A stretch of DNA of 64,000 bases from Rhynchospora pubera (GCA_028095005.1 CM051459.1:115913431-115977430); one strand, 5' to 3'; shown: positions 36,597-49,960, counted from the first letter of the stretch. Notes: generated by a model from the sequence alone, not told the origin. Translations and numbers: made by a program.

Positions 36597-38090
36597 GTAG
36601 TGTCCGTTCCTTGGCTTTAATTTTGGTTTAGCGCATCTGCACATGATGTTGTGACTTGTGAGTACTTTGAGGTTGGCATGTAAATTGATTGTGTATTTTT
36701 TCCCATTAAATCATGATATTCATTATTTGTTTTCTTTTATAGTTATCCTTTTTCTCCTACCAGTTATATAAACTAATTTGTTTTTATGATATTTGCCAAT
36801 TTCATGTCTCTAAAATGATTAAAATTCGTTTAATATGCATATTCTTTAAAGTAAAATAAAATTTTTTAAAAGCCATTTATCGGAAAGATTCTGTAGACCA
36901 CTAAATAACCTAAATTAATACGCTTACCAAAAGAAGTATCGATCGTGAAGGAATGCACAACAATTAGAACTAAATAGATGCATAAAGCTTATTGTTAATC
37001 AATATATCATATCCCTAATTAATTAATTAGCCAATACAGCATATATATTTCGGTGGGGAACAAGTACAAAAATCACACCGCTATTAATTACGAATTAATC
37101 ATAGTGCCTGACAAAGTTGATTGCTAACAAGTGGACATGAGAAATTAGTTAGACGGTCTGGCTCTTTAAAATGCTATACTCCAACTGTTGTCTTTATCTG
37201 AGGTTGTTAAAAGGTAAGGTCACAGCCCCACGGCCACTGGTATCAGTATTAATTAGCCAAAAGAGGATGCGTTTTTTTTTTTTTTTTTTTTTAAATAATT
37301 TGACAGCCAATTAGCTACATAAAACTGGGTGTATATAGTCCTCAAATGCATCTATTTAGTCCATTATATAGCATAATACTTCTTATTATGTTATATAAAA
37401 AGTATTTTGTACAACACAGTTTAGTCCAACCATCTGAATATTCTTATTTAGGACCTTTGAGAAACCTTTTATTGCTACAATTTTTTAATCAACGGTTATT
37501 CCTTTAAAAACTTGTAATTTTTGTTCATATTAGTATATATATTGATAGACATTTTATCTTACAACAATATATAAGAACAAAAAACAGAAAACAAAAAAGC
37601 ATTCGATTCGCACAACTGAAGTAGTTCATTACATTCCATTACATGCATTATGCATTATGTTGATTTCCTTTCCGTATATTCCTTTTTTTTACCAAAAAAA
37701 AAATTAAAAATAAAATAGCGTTATGTTAATTCTGGATCGATGATTAGCTATTCTGGTGGTTGTATTTAATATGAAGGAAGAAGTGGGAGTCTGATTAATT
37801 TTCAATTTTTCAATGGTGGGGTCGAGTTTGATAGGAGTATATCCATCAACGAAGTATCCAATTATTAAATTGGATGGTTAGATAGTGTTTTCATGATAGA
37901 TCTTAGGATTATGTTCTAATATGTTATATTGATGATAAAATTATTTCATAACTCCTCCAACATGTATCGTAATAAAATTTTATCTATATATATTCAGCAT
38001 AGTTTAGATAAGCTTTGTATAAAATATAACTAGTTTAAAAAGCTATCGATCATATATATAAAAATAAAATTTACAGTTTAATGTTATTAG
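36597..38090. other. 3' flank and intergenic DNA
   Basis: No gene is seen. A 21-base T run lies at 37272-37292. Confidence 0.5.
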
Positions 38091-38503
38091 GAGAAACCCT
38101 ATGGTGCATACTAATGTACAGAAGTTTCGATGCATACTGATCCAAAATCTTGGATCTACTTCGAAATGACCGATCTAAACCGTCCAATATGATTTTCCTA
38201 TTGAAATCTCCTTGTCGACCAAATTTTACATTTTTTTTATATTTTTAAGTATTTTTTCTGATTTTTTTAAAACTGCTATTTTTTAACGGTTCAAAAAAAA
38301 TGGATTAGCGATTTTCTAAAATTTGAAAAAAATACTTCGAAAAAATATAAAATTTGATCAGTAAGGAGTTATTTAAAAAAAAAATACTTATAATAGAGAG
38401 ATCTTATTGGACGGTTTGGATCGATCATTTTGAAGCAGATCCAAAAATTTAGATCAATATGCTCCGAAACTTCCGTACATTAGTATGCACCATATGTTTT
38501 CTC
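38091..38503. mobile_element. Mutator-like long-TIR element (413 bp)
   Basis: GAGAAACCCTATGGTGCATA at the left mirrors TATGCACCATATGTTTTCTC at the right, and the arms pair almost to the centre. Flanks TGTTATTAG and CGTTATCAG are a 9-bp duplication with two changes. The core (ATTTTCCTATTGAAATCTCC, GACCAAATTTTACA) is shared with the other foldback elements. Confidence 0.8.
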
Positions 38504-38950
38504 CGTTATCAGTACTTGATTTGTTGACTAACTAATTTTGTAGTTGCATCAAATTGATGCATACAAAATATATCTACAAATTAAATTATTTAAATTTAAC
38601 AATATTTTTCTTGTTTTCATATTTCTCAAATAATATTATTTTAATATATTTCTTTCCACAAAAACCCAACTTCCGTGTTTAAGAGTCCGAAGTTATTTTA
38701 TGTTTTTAAGAGGTTGATTTCGTGGTTTGAAACCGCGAAGTCAGCTGCCACGTCAGTACTGGGTTTTCAAATACCGATGGTCTATTTTTCACTTCGGGGT
38801 TTTGAATCCCAAGTTACATAAGTATTTTTAAATTTTATTTATTAACATATTTATATTTAAAATAATAATATTAAATATGTTTATTAAAAAACTCTTCGTC
38901 CAAAATGAAGCAATACGGTTGCAAAAACCTTTGGTAAGTTGGTGTATAAC

Positions 38951-40964
38951 TAGGGCTGCATAACGTGGAAAACGATCACGAAATTGAGTTCTTTCGTTGA
39001 TCGCTTCGTTGATTATACGTATTATTTTCTTTTTTTTTGTTTTCATTTCGTCCATTGAACGCAACCAAATTTTGCTGCGTTGATTGCTTCGTTATAATTA
39101 AACGATCGAAACGGTTCTACTGTTTAATTCTTCAACCATTTTGCTTCTCGTCACAAATTAACAAAAAAAATTCAAAATTTCATATAATAACAATTATATC
39201 AATCCAAATTAACAGGATAACAATTTCATGTTTTGTCAAAATTTGCCAAAATTAACAGAATTTCACGTCCTTTTTTTTTAATGTTTGAATAAAGAACAAA
39301 GAACGGAAAAAAGGGAAAAAAAATGGAAAAATAAAATAGAAGACACGTAGAATAAAGAACAAAGAACTTCAACAACACTTGAAGTAAGCCTGTGATATTG
39401 TGACTTCTCTCTCATCCACTGTGCCAAAACCTCCGTAGTTCTACCGGTATGTCTGAAGACCCTGTTGTTGCTCTCTAGCCAAACAGCCTAGAAAGTGATG
39501 CAGCAGGAAGGCAAAAGAAGTGTCTCCAAAATTAACACAATTTCATAACTATAAAGAGAAAAACAGTTTAACTGAAATCAGTTGCCAGAAAAAAAAATAC
39601 AAATTTACAGCTTCAATTTTGCCAGAAAAAAATAGTTCTTACAAAAATCATGCATAACTACAAATGCATAGCCCATTCCTCTTATTTGGATAGTATGGCA
39701 GCTGACGGTAATAATTTCTCCTATGAGCTTTGCATTATTTCTGTACAGAACCAATCTGAAGCCTGCACCAGTACCTGCCACAACTTGTTCTCAGCTTGTA
39801 CTAGTACAAAATTCATAGAACAGATCTAAAGTCTTCTAGTTTCATAGTGAGCGGTGTTGTTGATCGGAGAAGAGGGGAAAGACAAGGAGAAGGCTTTGAG
39901 GTTTGTGGCAAAAGGGAGGTAAAGGAGAGGAGTTTGTGGAGTTAGGGTTTAGATTTTAGTGAGATGGGGTCTTGAAAGAGGAGAAGTAGGGTGGCAGTGT
40001 AGAAGAGGAAGTGGAAGGGGTGGCCTAGGCGGAGGTCACGAGGTTGAGGCGGAGAGGAGGTTGCTGTTTAGGGTCTGCTCTAGGATGCGATTTTGGAAGG
40101 AGAGGAACGGAAGGTAAAGGGTAGAGAGGCCAGTTACTCGCTCAGCGTCGAAACGAGAGGGGAACGGAAGGAGAACGAAGGAGAGTTAGTTCCATTAAAA
40201 TCTTGATTTTTGTTACTCCCAAATCGGAGTGTAGACATAGTAAGATCTGTGAAATTACATAAATATCCTCCAAAGCTTTTGATACAGAAATGATCTCAAG
40301 GGTAAAATAGTCACCTCAATCTAATATTATTTCTTCCTTCCTCTCTCTTTGTAAACACCTCTGGAGCAAGTAAACATTTTACTCTTTTTCCACACCCTAC
40401 TCATCCTCTCCTTTTCTGACCTCTCCGTTCCCCCCCTTCCTTTATTACGTTAGTTCTGGAGCACAGCCTTAATGGTGGTGAGCTGGTCAAGGTTTGGGTT
40501 TAGGTGGCTGTGCGCGAGAGAGAGTGGAGAGGGGAGAGGTTGCGGGTCTGGTGGTGACGTGTAGGTCTGGCGTCTGGGCGTGAGGTTGAGCGGAGAGGAG
40601 GTGCTGTGAGGGAGTTAGGCGAAAAAGCAGTGAAAGGTGAGCGACTGAGAGAGAGAGAGAGAGATGAAAGAGGTGAGCGGCTGAGAGCGATAGGATTAGG
40701 TTTTACTCGCATTATCTCCGCCGCTTCCTCTCTGTGATTCGTATAATAGCATACGCGTAGAAGGCAAAATGAAATGAACGAAATAAATGATAACGAAATT
40801 GGTATGTTTCGTCAACCGCTAGGTCACATTAACGAAATAGATTTTCAGTTGCGCCAACCGTTTCATTTTATAAACGAAATCGAAATCTTTGACTGCCATC
40901 GTTTCGTTTCAGACAAAACGAAACGGTGACGGTCGAAATGGGTGTCGTTTGTATAACTGTCCTG
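38951..40964. mobile_element. hAT-like element, ~2 kb, right end uncertain
   Basis: The left end TAGGGCTGCATAACG is identical in type to 33368. The interior has AACGAAACGATCG-like subterminal motifs at both ends and purine-rich strips (about 39860-40180 and 40500-40690). Two right ends are possible. One ends CGTTTGTATAACTGTCCTG (complement resembles the left end). The other ends at 40949, because TGTATAAC directly left of the element (38943-38950) recurs at 40950-40957. No transposase frame is seen. Confidence 0.6.
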
Positions 40965-41245
40965 GCCTAGTACTTTTATGAGGCCCCAATTGAAACATTC
41001 AAATTTGGGCTTCTTCTAAGGCGGGCCACCAATTGTATCCCCTGTTCTTCCAAAAAAAATTAAAAATAATATAAAACTAATCTGAAATTTCGAAAAAAAC
41101 TGAAAAAATCGAATATTTTTAAATGGTATCGCAATATCATTTTTTTCAAAAGCTGATATTAATATCTGATTTTGAAAAACTGATACAACTTAGTATTTTC
41201 ATGATACAAAATGCACCAAATAATTCAATTCAGCTGAGCCTGACA

Positions 41246-42317
41246 TAGGTTTTACCAAACGGTCCGGTCCGGTCCGGTCCAAACCCCCACGGTCCACGGG
41301 TTATCACGGGCCATGGGTTCACGGGTTCACGGGTCCAAACGGGACGGGTTAGCACGGGCCACCTTTCAAATGTCGACCCAAACCCTTGATAGACCCGGAC
41401 CTATGTGAACCGGACGGGTAAAGGCGGGTCGGGCCGGGTCCGGTCCGGTCCGGTCCAAGTGGGTTTTTTCCAGATTTTTATTTTTCCTTTTTTCATTGTT
41501 TCAATATAAAAAATTTGTAAGATAAATTAATATAAATTCGCTAAAATATATTATATTTATAGTTCAAATAATTAAGTATAATTTTGTAGTCCATTTTAGT
41601 TTTTTTATTTAAAATTTAATTTGTAATTTTTAATGTTTTTTTCATTGTCGATGGTTTTCAAAATTGCATGACAAAAGATTATAAAATATAAGTTATAAAA
41701 ATTAGTTAAAATATATTAAGTCTAATAAAATTAATAATAAAATAATTTGTAGTTTATTTAAAATTTATTTTATTCTAAAAACTTGATTTGTAATTTTTTT
41801 AATAATTGAGAAAAGCAAAAAAAAAAAAAAACTTGATTTGTAGTTTCCCTCCCTGATTTGTAAAAAAAAACTTGATTTGTAGTTTCCCTCCCTGATTCCC
41901 TCTGGCTCTCACGCGAAAAAGCAAAAATAGCAGGCCACGACGCCACGTGTCGCCACAGGATTGGACGCGGAAAAAGAAAAAAAAGGCAGGGCCAATCGTG
42001 GCTTGACATGCGTGCTGGCGCCTGGCTGGCGCGTGTCTGGTTTGGTTTGGTTTTTTTTTTTTTTGAAAATGTCACGGTTCACACGGATTTGCACGGGTTT
42101 ACACGGGTTTATGGTCTGGTCCAGGCCGGTCCACGGGTTAAGACGGGACGGATTTAGGTCGGGTTTATGCTAAATTGGTGACCCAAACTCGTGATAAACC
42201 CGACCCGGACCACCACCCTCGGTCCATCACGATTCTTCTACGGTCTGGGTCGGGTCGGGAAAAAGTCTGATTCAGGTACGGGTCGGATCAGACCGGGTGA
42301 TCCAGTGGTAAACCCTA
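41246..42317. mobile_element. GC-rich hAT-like element (1072 bp)
   Basis: The ends TAGGTTTTACCA and TGGTAAACCCTA are flanked by GCCTGACA (41238-41245) and GTCTGACA (42318-42325), an 8-bp duplication with one change. Both subterminal regions are dense in CACGGGTT, GGTCCGGTCC and CGGGTCGGG motifs and are far richer in G+C than the surroundings. The middle is AT-rich. Short open frames inside are low complexity, and there is no transposase. Confidence 0.8.
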
Positions 42318-44050
42318 GTCTGACAATACAGTGGTTGATCAACCAAATAATGCAAATACTAGTTGATCAACCAACTAGTATTTTCCTATAGAGTGGTTGA
42401 TCCTTGAAGTCTCTTCTAAACAAGGCATAGATAATCCTCTCCTACTAGTATTTGCATGATACAATACCATGATGGAGTATCGTTAATGATAAGTGATTAT
42501 TTGGTTAAATTTGTCATTTTACATTTCTTGCTTCAAATACTAGTTAAAAATTTTCGAATTTTTTTAAAATATTTTCAAAATTCGTGAAAATTTTAATATT
42601 ATTTTGGAATTTTTCGGTATTTTCTTATGGAACTTCTTTCCAACATGCAAGTTGCATCCAACAAAAAATTCCTCATATATAATATAAAGTTCGTTATAAA
42701 AATATTTTAAATGCTATAAAAACATGAGATCATGTGGCAGTACATTATCAACATAAAACTATATTATAATTTGGAGGAAGATATATGCATTTTTTATCAT
42801 TCAATATCAGGCTCCTAGTATGTTATTATTTGACAAACATATGATAATTACAAGCCTATTTGAGTATTTTACATTTTAGTGTGATTATAGCTATATTTTC
42901 CTTGTAAGCTGATGGAAATATTTTTCCGTCTTTTATATTTGGAAGCCTGAAAAAAGATATGCTCTATTACATATCGAGTTGTAGTGGTTCTTTCTAGTGC
43001 CTTGATCTTCCAAACTCTGCTACATTGTTCAGCTTTTACATGTGGAAGTAAGAATGCATACATCTTCAAATGATAATTATCAATTATAATCTGCTGTCAC
43101 TAAGGCTAATCCTTATATTCTACAATTATAGGAATTCTCTGAGGAGTTCCTTGAAAGATCTAAAGTGCACTGAGAGTTCTTTAGTTATCTAAAGGAAATC
43201 GAGACCAGATTGGATAAGCTCTCAAATAAGCTATATGAAATTTTGGAAGAGATATCGAACAATTAGGATTGTTGTAAATTATTTTCCTATATATATGCTT
43301 TAATGCATAGCTTAATTATGATTATGCATAACTTAATTATGATAATATTCTTAGCGCACTAAACGAGGCAAGCCGGGCCGGCGACAGACACAATTTTCCA
43401 TTACCCCAACTACAAATGGAAGATTTGTCGCTACTTTAATTTTTGGGAGAAAAGATTTTACTTTTAATTTCGTAACTTAGTAAATTAGTGGAATAAATTT
43501 TTTTGGATTAATTCCATGCATTTAACAAAGTTTATTTATTATAGATTTCCGACGGAGCTTTCTTATGTGGGACAGTGGGAGGTCTAATTCAGTGCCCAGC
43601 GGTCACCATCGTTTGGCCTTCACCATCGTATAATTGATATGGAAGTTTATTTTTTTAAAAAATGTATTTGATAAAAAAATTATAAAATATGGAATAATGC
43701 ATATTTTTTACGTAACTTTATGAAATTTGACCTGGTAAAAATATAGGATACAATTTTAATGTTTTTTTAAAATACTTGTAATTAATTAAATATTCCAAAC
43801 TACGATTTTATCAAGAACTGTCAATCTTCATCAGAAAATTTCTGTTTGAGCGCGCATTTCAAATATAATTGTAATTTTCGTGTCTTTTATTTACAAGAAA
43901 ATAGTATTTTAAATAGATTTGTGAGAAATTGCATTTAAATAAAAAATCAATCGGGAAAAATTTTATATAAAAAATTTAACTAGGTTGTGCACATATTTTA
44001 TACCTTTTCTTTTTCTATTAGAAACATATGGAAATGTAAACATTAAATCC
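42318..44050. other. Intergenic DNA, no gene seen
   Basis: It contains a 14-bp perfect palindrome TGGTTGATCAACCA (42332-42345) and the inverted pair CTAGTTG/CAACTAG just beyond. A short open piece at 43177-43266 (EIETRLDKLSNKLYEILEEI) looks coiled-coil-like but is too short to call. Confidence 0.45.
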
Positions 44051-44055
44051 AGTGT

Positions 44056-44130
44056 GATAAGGATCATCTCCATAAATTATCATCCCATCATCCTCTTTAA
44101 TGATGCTTTTTCTCTCTTTTATTTTCAAAA
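44056..44130. repeat. Lone end of the 32333-type element
   Basis: GATAAGGATCATCTCCATAA followed by ATCATCCCATCATCC matches the terminal sequence of the element at 32333-33238. The other end is not evident. Confidence 0.45.
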
Positions 44131-44146
44131 TACAATTAAATAAGCA

Positions 44147-44410
44147 CTAGAAAGGAGACAAAGACAGACTTATCCCCCACGAAGCAGATTTGGCAAAAAG
44201 TACTTTGCCCTTCAGGGTTTCGAAGGGACGATCCATCTCCTCTGCCCCAATCACTCGCAACTCGCTCTCTTCTCGATCGTCATAAACCAAGCTCCTTTTA
44301 AATTTGTCCAATTTGGACTGAATCCATGGAAAGGATTCAAACCCCCTAGACAATTGAAAGTTATCTTTGATCTCCTTGGAATCACCACTTCGATAAACTT
44401 TCTTAGGCAT
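44147..44410 (-). CDS. Possible small gene or first exon, unrecognised
   Basis: An 87-residue frame starts MPKKVYRSGDSKEIKDNFQ and continues with charged, non-repetitive sequence (SKLDKFKRSLVYDDREESEL). I recognise no domain. In favour of a real transcript: on the same strand a TATATAA box lies at about 44664-44672, followed by a CT-rich stretch (44632-44650) typical of plant 5' leaders. The ATG is about 220 bp downstream of that. The last nine residues may be read past a splice donor. It may be a transposon-derived open frame instead. Confidence 0.3.
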   Translation of the reverse strand: MPKKVYRSGDSKEIKDNFQLSRGFESFPWIQSKLDKFKRSLVYDDREESELRVIGAEEMDRPFETLKGKVLFAKSASWGISLSLSPF

Positions 44411-44884
44411 GGTTGAACTAGACAACAAGAAGAACCAAAACGAAAGTAACAATGAGAAAGAATCAAAGGATAACGACAGAATGAAGATGAAATAACAATA
44501 AAAAAAAAAGTTAATACCAGTTATCACAAGTCGCCGTCGTCGTCGTGAAATGGCAAAGCTGGAGAAGAGAATAATGGCCAAAAGCTCACGCTGAAAACAA
44601 GAACGCAAGAACAAAGAGATATCCGAAGCACAGAGAGAGAGAGAGAAACAATAGTCCTAAAACTTATATAAAAGGACATACCTCTTTGGTTCCCACGCCT
44701 TAAAAGGAACTTTACGACTTTCCAAATTCTAATGGGAAAACAAATCGTCGCGACACGACACCCCAGAAGACATAATAATGAGGAAATCTTGTAGAATTCC
44801 CAGGAAAAATAATATTTGGTATTTATCTTTTATTTTTATCATCATTGTTATTTTTATATATATATATATATTGTGTAAAAGTTT

Positions 44885-45060
44885 CAATCAACATCGCCTG
44901 AGGGCTCGTAGATTGCGACATCGAACATTCAACTGCGCCCCGCAGTATCCTCCCCAAGAGTTCAAACATCAATCAACATTGCCTGAGGACTCGTTGATTG
45001 CAGAGTCGAACATTCAACCGCACTTCATAACATCTTCCCCGAGAGTTCAACCTTTGACCA
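44885..45060. repeat. 85-bp tandem repeat inside retroelement 3' region
   Basis: CAATCAACATCGCCTGAGG (44885) and CAATCAACATTGCCTGAGG (44970) start two diverged copies, each continuing to a GAGAGTTCAA or CAAGAGTTCAA motif. Confidence 0.7.
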
Positions 45061-45169
45061 AACATCGCTCCGGGTTCGAAGCCTCCTCCTTCAAGCTCGA
45101 TCATAACTCATCTTCTTCTAAAAGAACTTCTGATAAAATACAAGTATTTATCAGAAGCTCGAGGGCTAA

Positions 45170-45903
45170 TGATACAGTCAGATTAGAATCTGAGCCCAAC
45201 AACTGTTTAAAATCCATTTAAGGCCCAAGTACAAAAATAATCAGGAAAAGAATCGTAAAAACAGATCTTCCTCGAGGTCCCCAAAAAGAGAGGTCGAAAG
45301 CCGTTATGACTTAGGTAGGTCCAGAGCCGTTACGCCTTAGGTGGATCCAGAGTAAGGAACCGTTGGAAACGGCCCGCTCAGAAAAACGGTTTCTAAGGAC
45401 GAATGATCTCCAGCAACAATCATCGGATCCCTTGTGACCTTTCTATTATAGCTTCTGAGGAAACTTCGAAGAAACCTCGCACAAACAAGTCCCGGTCAGA
45501 AACAGAGAGAGGGTAGGGCGAGGTTTGGAGAAGTTTGGAGAGGTTCCAGCGACCTTTGTAACACAATTAAGAAAGGAAGATGGTGTCACAAGAAGGTCAC
45601 AGAGGATCCAAAGCGGTGTTATCTGACTACTATAAATAGATACCCCCCTCCATAAGAAGGGGGGTTAGATTTTGTAGAGAAGGAAGAGAGAAACCTATGT
45701 ACTAAACACAATTAAAAAGAAACAATTTCGAGATTTCTACTTCTTTTCATCTTATCTCTTTGTTGAAACTTATGAGCTAGAATGTAGGTTATCAAGCGCT
45801 AAGTAACTTTCAATTTTTTTTTTGCTCATCTCCGGAATTTATCATCCAGAACGTACTCTCCTCCTCCCTTGTATTTTCCTTCCTCTCCACCTTAGGGCGA
45901 ACA
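45170..45903 (+). mobile_element. LTR-like sequence of a retrotransposon (734 bp)
   Basis: It starts TGATACAGTC just after a purine-rich stretch (GAAGCTCGAGGGC) and ends near GGGCGAACA, the TG...CA pattern of LTRs. A TATAAATAG box at 45631 is followed by leader-like sequence. The DNA directly upstream (about 44880-45169) looks like the 3' internal region of a Ty3/gypsy-type element and holds a hairpin CTTCTGATAAA/TTTATCAGAAG. No gag or pol, second LTR or target duplication is found, so it is a remnant. Confidence 0.5.
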
Positions 45904-45924
45904 TTTTTCTAGGATATTTTGCCA

Positions 45925-46115
45925 TGAAACTAAGACAATTATTTTTTTTTTCTATGTGAAATATTTTTTTTTTTCAGAATAATTAAGATCTGAAACTAGG
46001 ACAATCAAATTTTTTTTGAGGATAATTAGTATATGAAACCAGGACAATTGGCTTTTTTTTTCAGGTGAAATATTTTTTCCAGAACAATTAGGATCTGAAA
46101 CTAGGACAATTAGCT
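45925..46115. repeat. Degenerate ~75-bp tandem repeat
   Basis: GAAACTAGGACAATTA-type motifs recur at about 45926, 45992, 46034 and 46097, separated by T-rich runs and AGGTGAAATATTTTTT. Confidence 0.65.
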
Positions 46116-49100
46116 ATATTTATATATCTATAATGTTTGCCGTGTAACGCCAACAGAGATGAACAGTGTTTTGGATTTTCTGTGCATAATTTGTATGGTC
46201 TTCTATGTCTGATTAGTGAGATACTATACATAACACTGGAAGAGACATGGACACACGGGTGGTTACACATATACGGCCATCCACAATCTGATATTCTGGG
46301 AGGAAGTTGTTACATGCACCTGTGTGTGTACATTGATGAGACGGGTCATGGATCCAGAGGATGTCTATTTACTACATCTGGCTATACGCTGGTGGCTATA
46401 GAGGATCGCTTGAATCTCATCTTTATCCCTTCTTCAGTGGGCGCAGATAGGAGAAGCGCAAACACAAATAGCAAAATTAATCTTGCTCTCTCTACTTCTT
46501 TACACAGCTCCGTCCTCTTCCAACGACACAGACGACAAAATTGGGTCTTTCGATTTCCGACGATAAGCTATGTTGCCCACTTTTTTCGCTGTGCTCTTCT
46601 CCTTGCAAACAGCAACGACAGATCTGTTTAGGTATTTTTTTTTTCAAGAAACACGTACAAAATTAGAAATAAAAAAAATCACTATTAGAGAAATTTATGG
46701 GACTATGTTGAAAAAAGGTTATCTTCTGTTATTTGTTCAAAGAAATATCAGTCCGTAAACATGATAAGTATATACTGGTAAAAGCTTGGTAGTTCAAAAC
46801 TGAGTTGCTAGATCTGTTTCAATTTAATAAAGATGCAGTAGAGTCAAAATTGTTTGCTCTGTATTGAAATTTGTCGAAAATTATTTTGCTCAAAATTAGT
46901 CAAAATTGTTTATTTGGGATGTATGTTGGGTAATTCTCTTAGTTAGGATCTTTCCTTCATGTCCAAAATTAGAATATTGTAAAATATGTTCTGAATTAAT
47001 TTATTTAGTTTAAATCCACTTCAGATATAAATTATTGTTTTAGGTTGGTAAATTAGCATAGGAAAAGAAATTTGTTTTTACTGAGTATTTTGGATTGGAT
47101 TTTTTAGGGCATGCTTTGGTTTTGGCTAATGATGTCTGTAAGTACATTTGGTTCTTTCATCAGGTACTTGAAAAAAATTCATGGTCAGAGAGGAGATTAG
47201 ATTGATCGGTAAATTGAGGTAATGTGCTGTAAGGAAGATGGAAAAAAGACATTTGGACAGGACATGACAACTCGACGGGCTCTGGTGGGAATAGGAGAGC
47301 TCAACTAAGATTATGATGGTTTTGATTCATGGTATGCATACTTACTGTTTCTTGCTTTAATAAAGTTTTTTTTTGTTTTTTGTTGATATAGTAAAAAAAG
47401 TATTAAACTCGACAGGTTCTGGTGGGAATAGGACAGCTCGACTTGACAGTCTATTTCTCGATGGCTCTTCCACATTTCCCAGCAAAGCAAACAAAAAATG
47501 AAAGTGGAACAACATTCAGTAATTGCCGACTGGGAGGAGGGAGAGAACACGGTTGGTAGCAATGTAGGGGTGAGCGATTGCTATTTCCTTCTAATTTCAC
47601 ATATTTCATGAGTTTTCTTTTTTACTCAGTAAAAGGATTTTTATTATTTTCTATTTTTTTCTTCTGATTTTTGCTCAATTCTCTGAAATTGACGCCTTTC
47701 TTCTTTTGCTTTCTATAATTTCTTGCCACATAATGTGCTTTCTTTCTTCGCAGGCTATGAAGGTCAATTTGAGTTCGACCGTGCTTCAGTTTGGTGGAGT
47801 TGTTCAATTAGCAATAGCACCTTATCCAATTTGCTCGAGGTTTCCTTTCTTGCAGAATTTCCTCTCTTTTGCATCCTATCTAGTATATAATTGGGATTGT
47901 AAGTAGTTTGAGTTTTTCATATTTAATTGATCAATAGCTTTGGATGTACCTACAGTTGGTGCTCACAAAAAAAAACCCCCTAAATTTGTCAGATAGGTGT
48001 GGGATTTTTTTTTATTGCGGAGTGTACTTGCGCATGTTGATCATAAGATACTAATTTAGGTGAAACTCTATTCTTTGGATCAGTCTGTTACACATATCTA
48101 CTTGATATAATTACAATACTATCTTCATTCTCAATTTTTCAGTTTTGGATATCAGATTTTTAATGGATTTTGCAACCGTGTCGATTGCATGATCGAGGTG
48201 CATTGAAGAAATATAGGCCAGGTGCTTCTACCTTCTTTGCCCATATCCTCTTCTGAACTTTTTTTTTCCTCTTTGAAATGAATTTAAAAGATTATGTATG
48301 CATTATCTACCGCACCAGTAGTTCTGGTTAAACAAGAATGAGATAGATATTTATAACATGAGCGGTTTGAATTTGACATTGCTATTTTAAATTTAGAAAA
48401 ATAACTAAATAGTGGAATGTTGGCACAAAAAATACTCTCATTGGATTAGAAAAGTTTTAAAACAACACCATATAACGGAAGGCACACAAAGTCTTGTTGG
48501 TGAGAAAAAGAGCGCCTGGAATTTTCATTTCTTGATGTATCGTCTGAAATCATAGTAACCATTTATTATTGTATTATCTCTTGCGTTTTGCCATCAATTA
48601 ACTTCGCAATGATTACTTAGGTAATGGCCCTTGGTAAACCACTTTGACTCCCTTAAGCAAAAATAATTTCTATGAAATAATGGTATTAAGTAAAGTTGGA
48701 AAATTAGTCTAGGATTAAAATGAAGCTTTATAATTTAGAGTGTCGTTTTGTAAAGACAAGTGAAAATTGTATTGATTTTGATTCTGAGTAAACATACTGA
48801 AGTTCTTTTCTTTATTCTTATCAGATGAGAATAGCGAGATAATACACACCGAAGCCTTTCTTTTGTAAAGATAACCTAATCTCTTGATGCTCCAACCTAA
48901 TCTCTTGTATTTGTTGGTATTAGGAGCCAAAATTGTTTTTAACGCCTCAGCCTCAGGTTTGTATCTGTATTTTATTTTTATATTTTTATATCGTGTCTTT
49001 TATTGTGAAATAAGGATTGCTAGAATATGGAGCTAGAAACTAAAATAGGAAATACTTAAAAGATGCAAAGGTTCTTTTGTTTAGATTTATTCAATCAGTC

Positions 49101-49960
49101 ACTGATCATAAGGTTAAGAATTTCAAATAAAAATAAAATTCTAATTGCCTGGCCAAAACTTAAAAGTACATGCATTTTAAATGGAAATATGTTTTTTGGT
49201 GATATCTGGGTTTCTATAGGTTTCAAGAAGACATATTCACTCACACGGGAAAATTTACAAGGGGATGTACTAGAAATTGATGAAGAAAGAACATGATACA
49301 AGGTTAGTTCCAAATTTGTTGATCTGATATTATTATTTTTACTATACCATCTTTAAAAACAATTAATGTCATTTTAATATCACCAAAATATTTTTAGGCT
49401 TTGCTAAGATAACATAGTTTTTAAGCATCGATTTGACAATTAATATACGAGCCATTTAGGTTCAAAATATTTTATTAGTTAACAACGGGTATCTATTAAT
49501 TTCTAGATGGAGAATAAAGAGCAAATGAAACACTATTTTTTTGGTGCAATTTGTTTGTAATAGTGAAAGGGTAGTCTATCAAAATGGGCGAAGATACTTT
49601 GTATGACTAGATTCTGTAGGACCTACACCTTTGCTGAAAAATTGCAATGTAGGTCAGAGTCAGATACTAGATATTTTTGTGCAGAATTTGCGTGAAGTCA
49701 TATTATGATGAAACCTTTAAGCTCCTCAAAATAAAATGAGCATCATATATTTCTCATTAAAATATAGAAGTGTTAGTGGCAAATCTAGCAGAACTTAATT
49801 ACTGCATCATGACTTATGGGTCTAGGGTTTAGAATTTAGAGTAAAGTAGATAAACTTTTATTGAATTTACTTGTCAAATTTGTTACACACGGGTTTTCTA
49901 AACATGTAGCATAATTGGAGTAAATGTTAAACGATGGTGATAATACCTGGTACCCAGCCA
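46116..49960. other. Long stretch without a recognisable gene
   Basis: Several open frames exist (46137-46631 is the longest, 164 codons) but none shows a domain, codon pattern or homologous motif I can name. A spliced non-coding or lineage-specific transcript cannot be excluded. Confidence 0.4.

Noticed and set aside
43177..43266. Short coiled-coil-like frame (EIETRLDKLSNKLYEILEEI)
   Set aside because: Only about 30 codons, with no start, splice partner or family match that I can recognise.
46137..46631. 164-codon open frame
   Set aside because: Composition and sequence show no domain, and there is no promoter or splice evidence. Chance frames of this size are possible.
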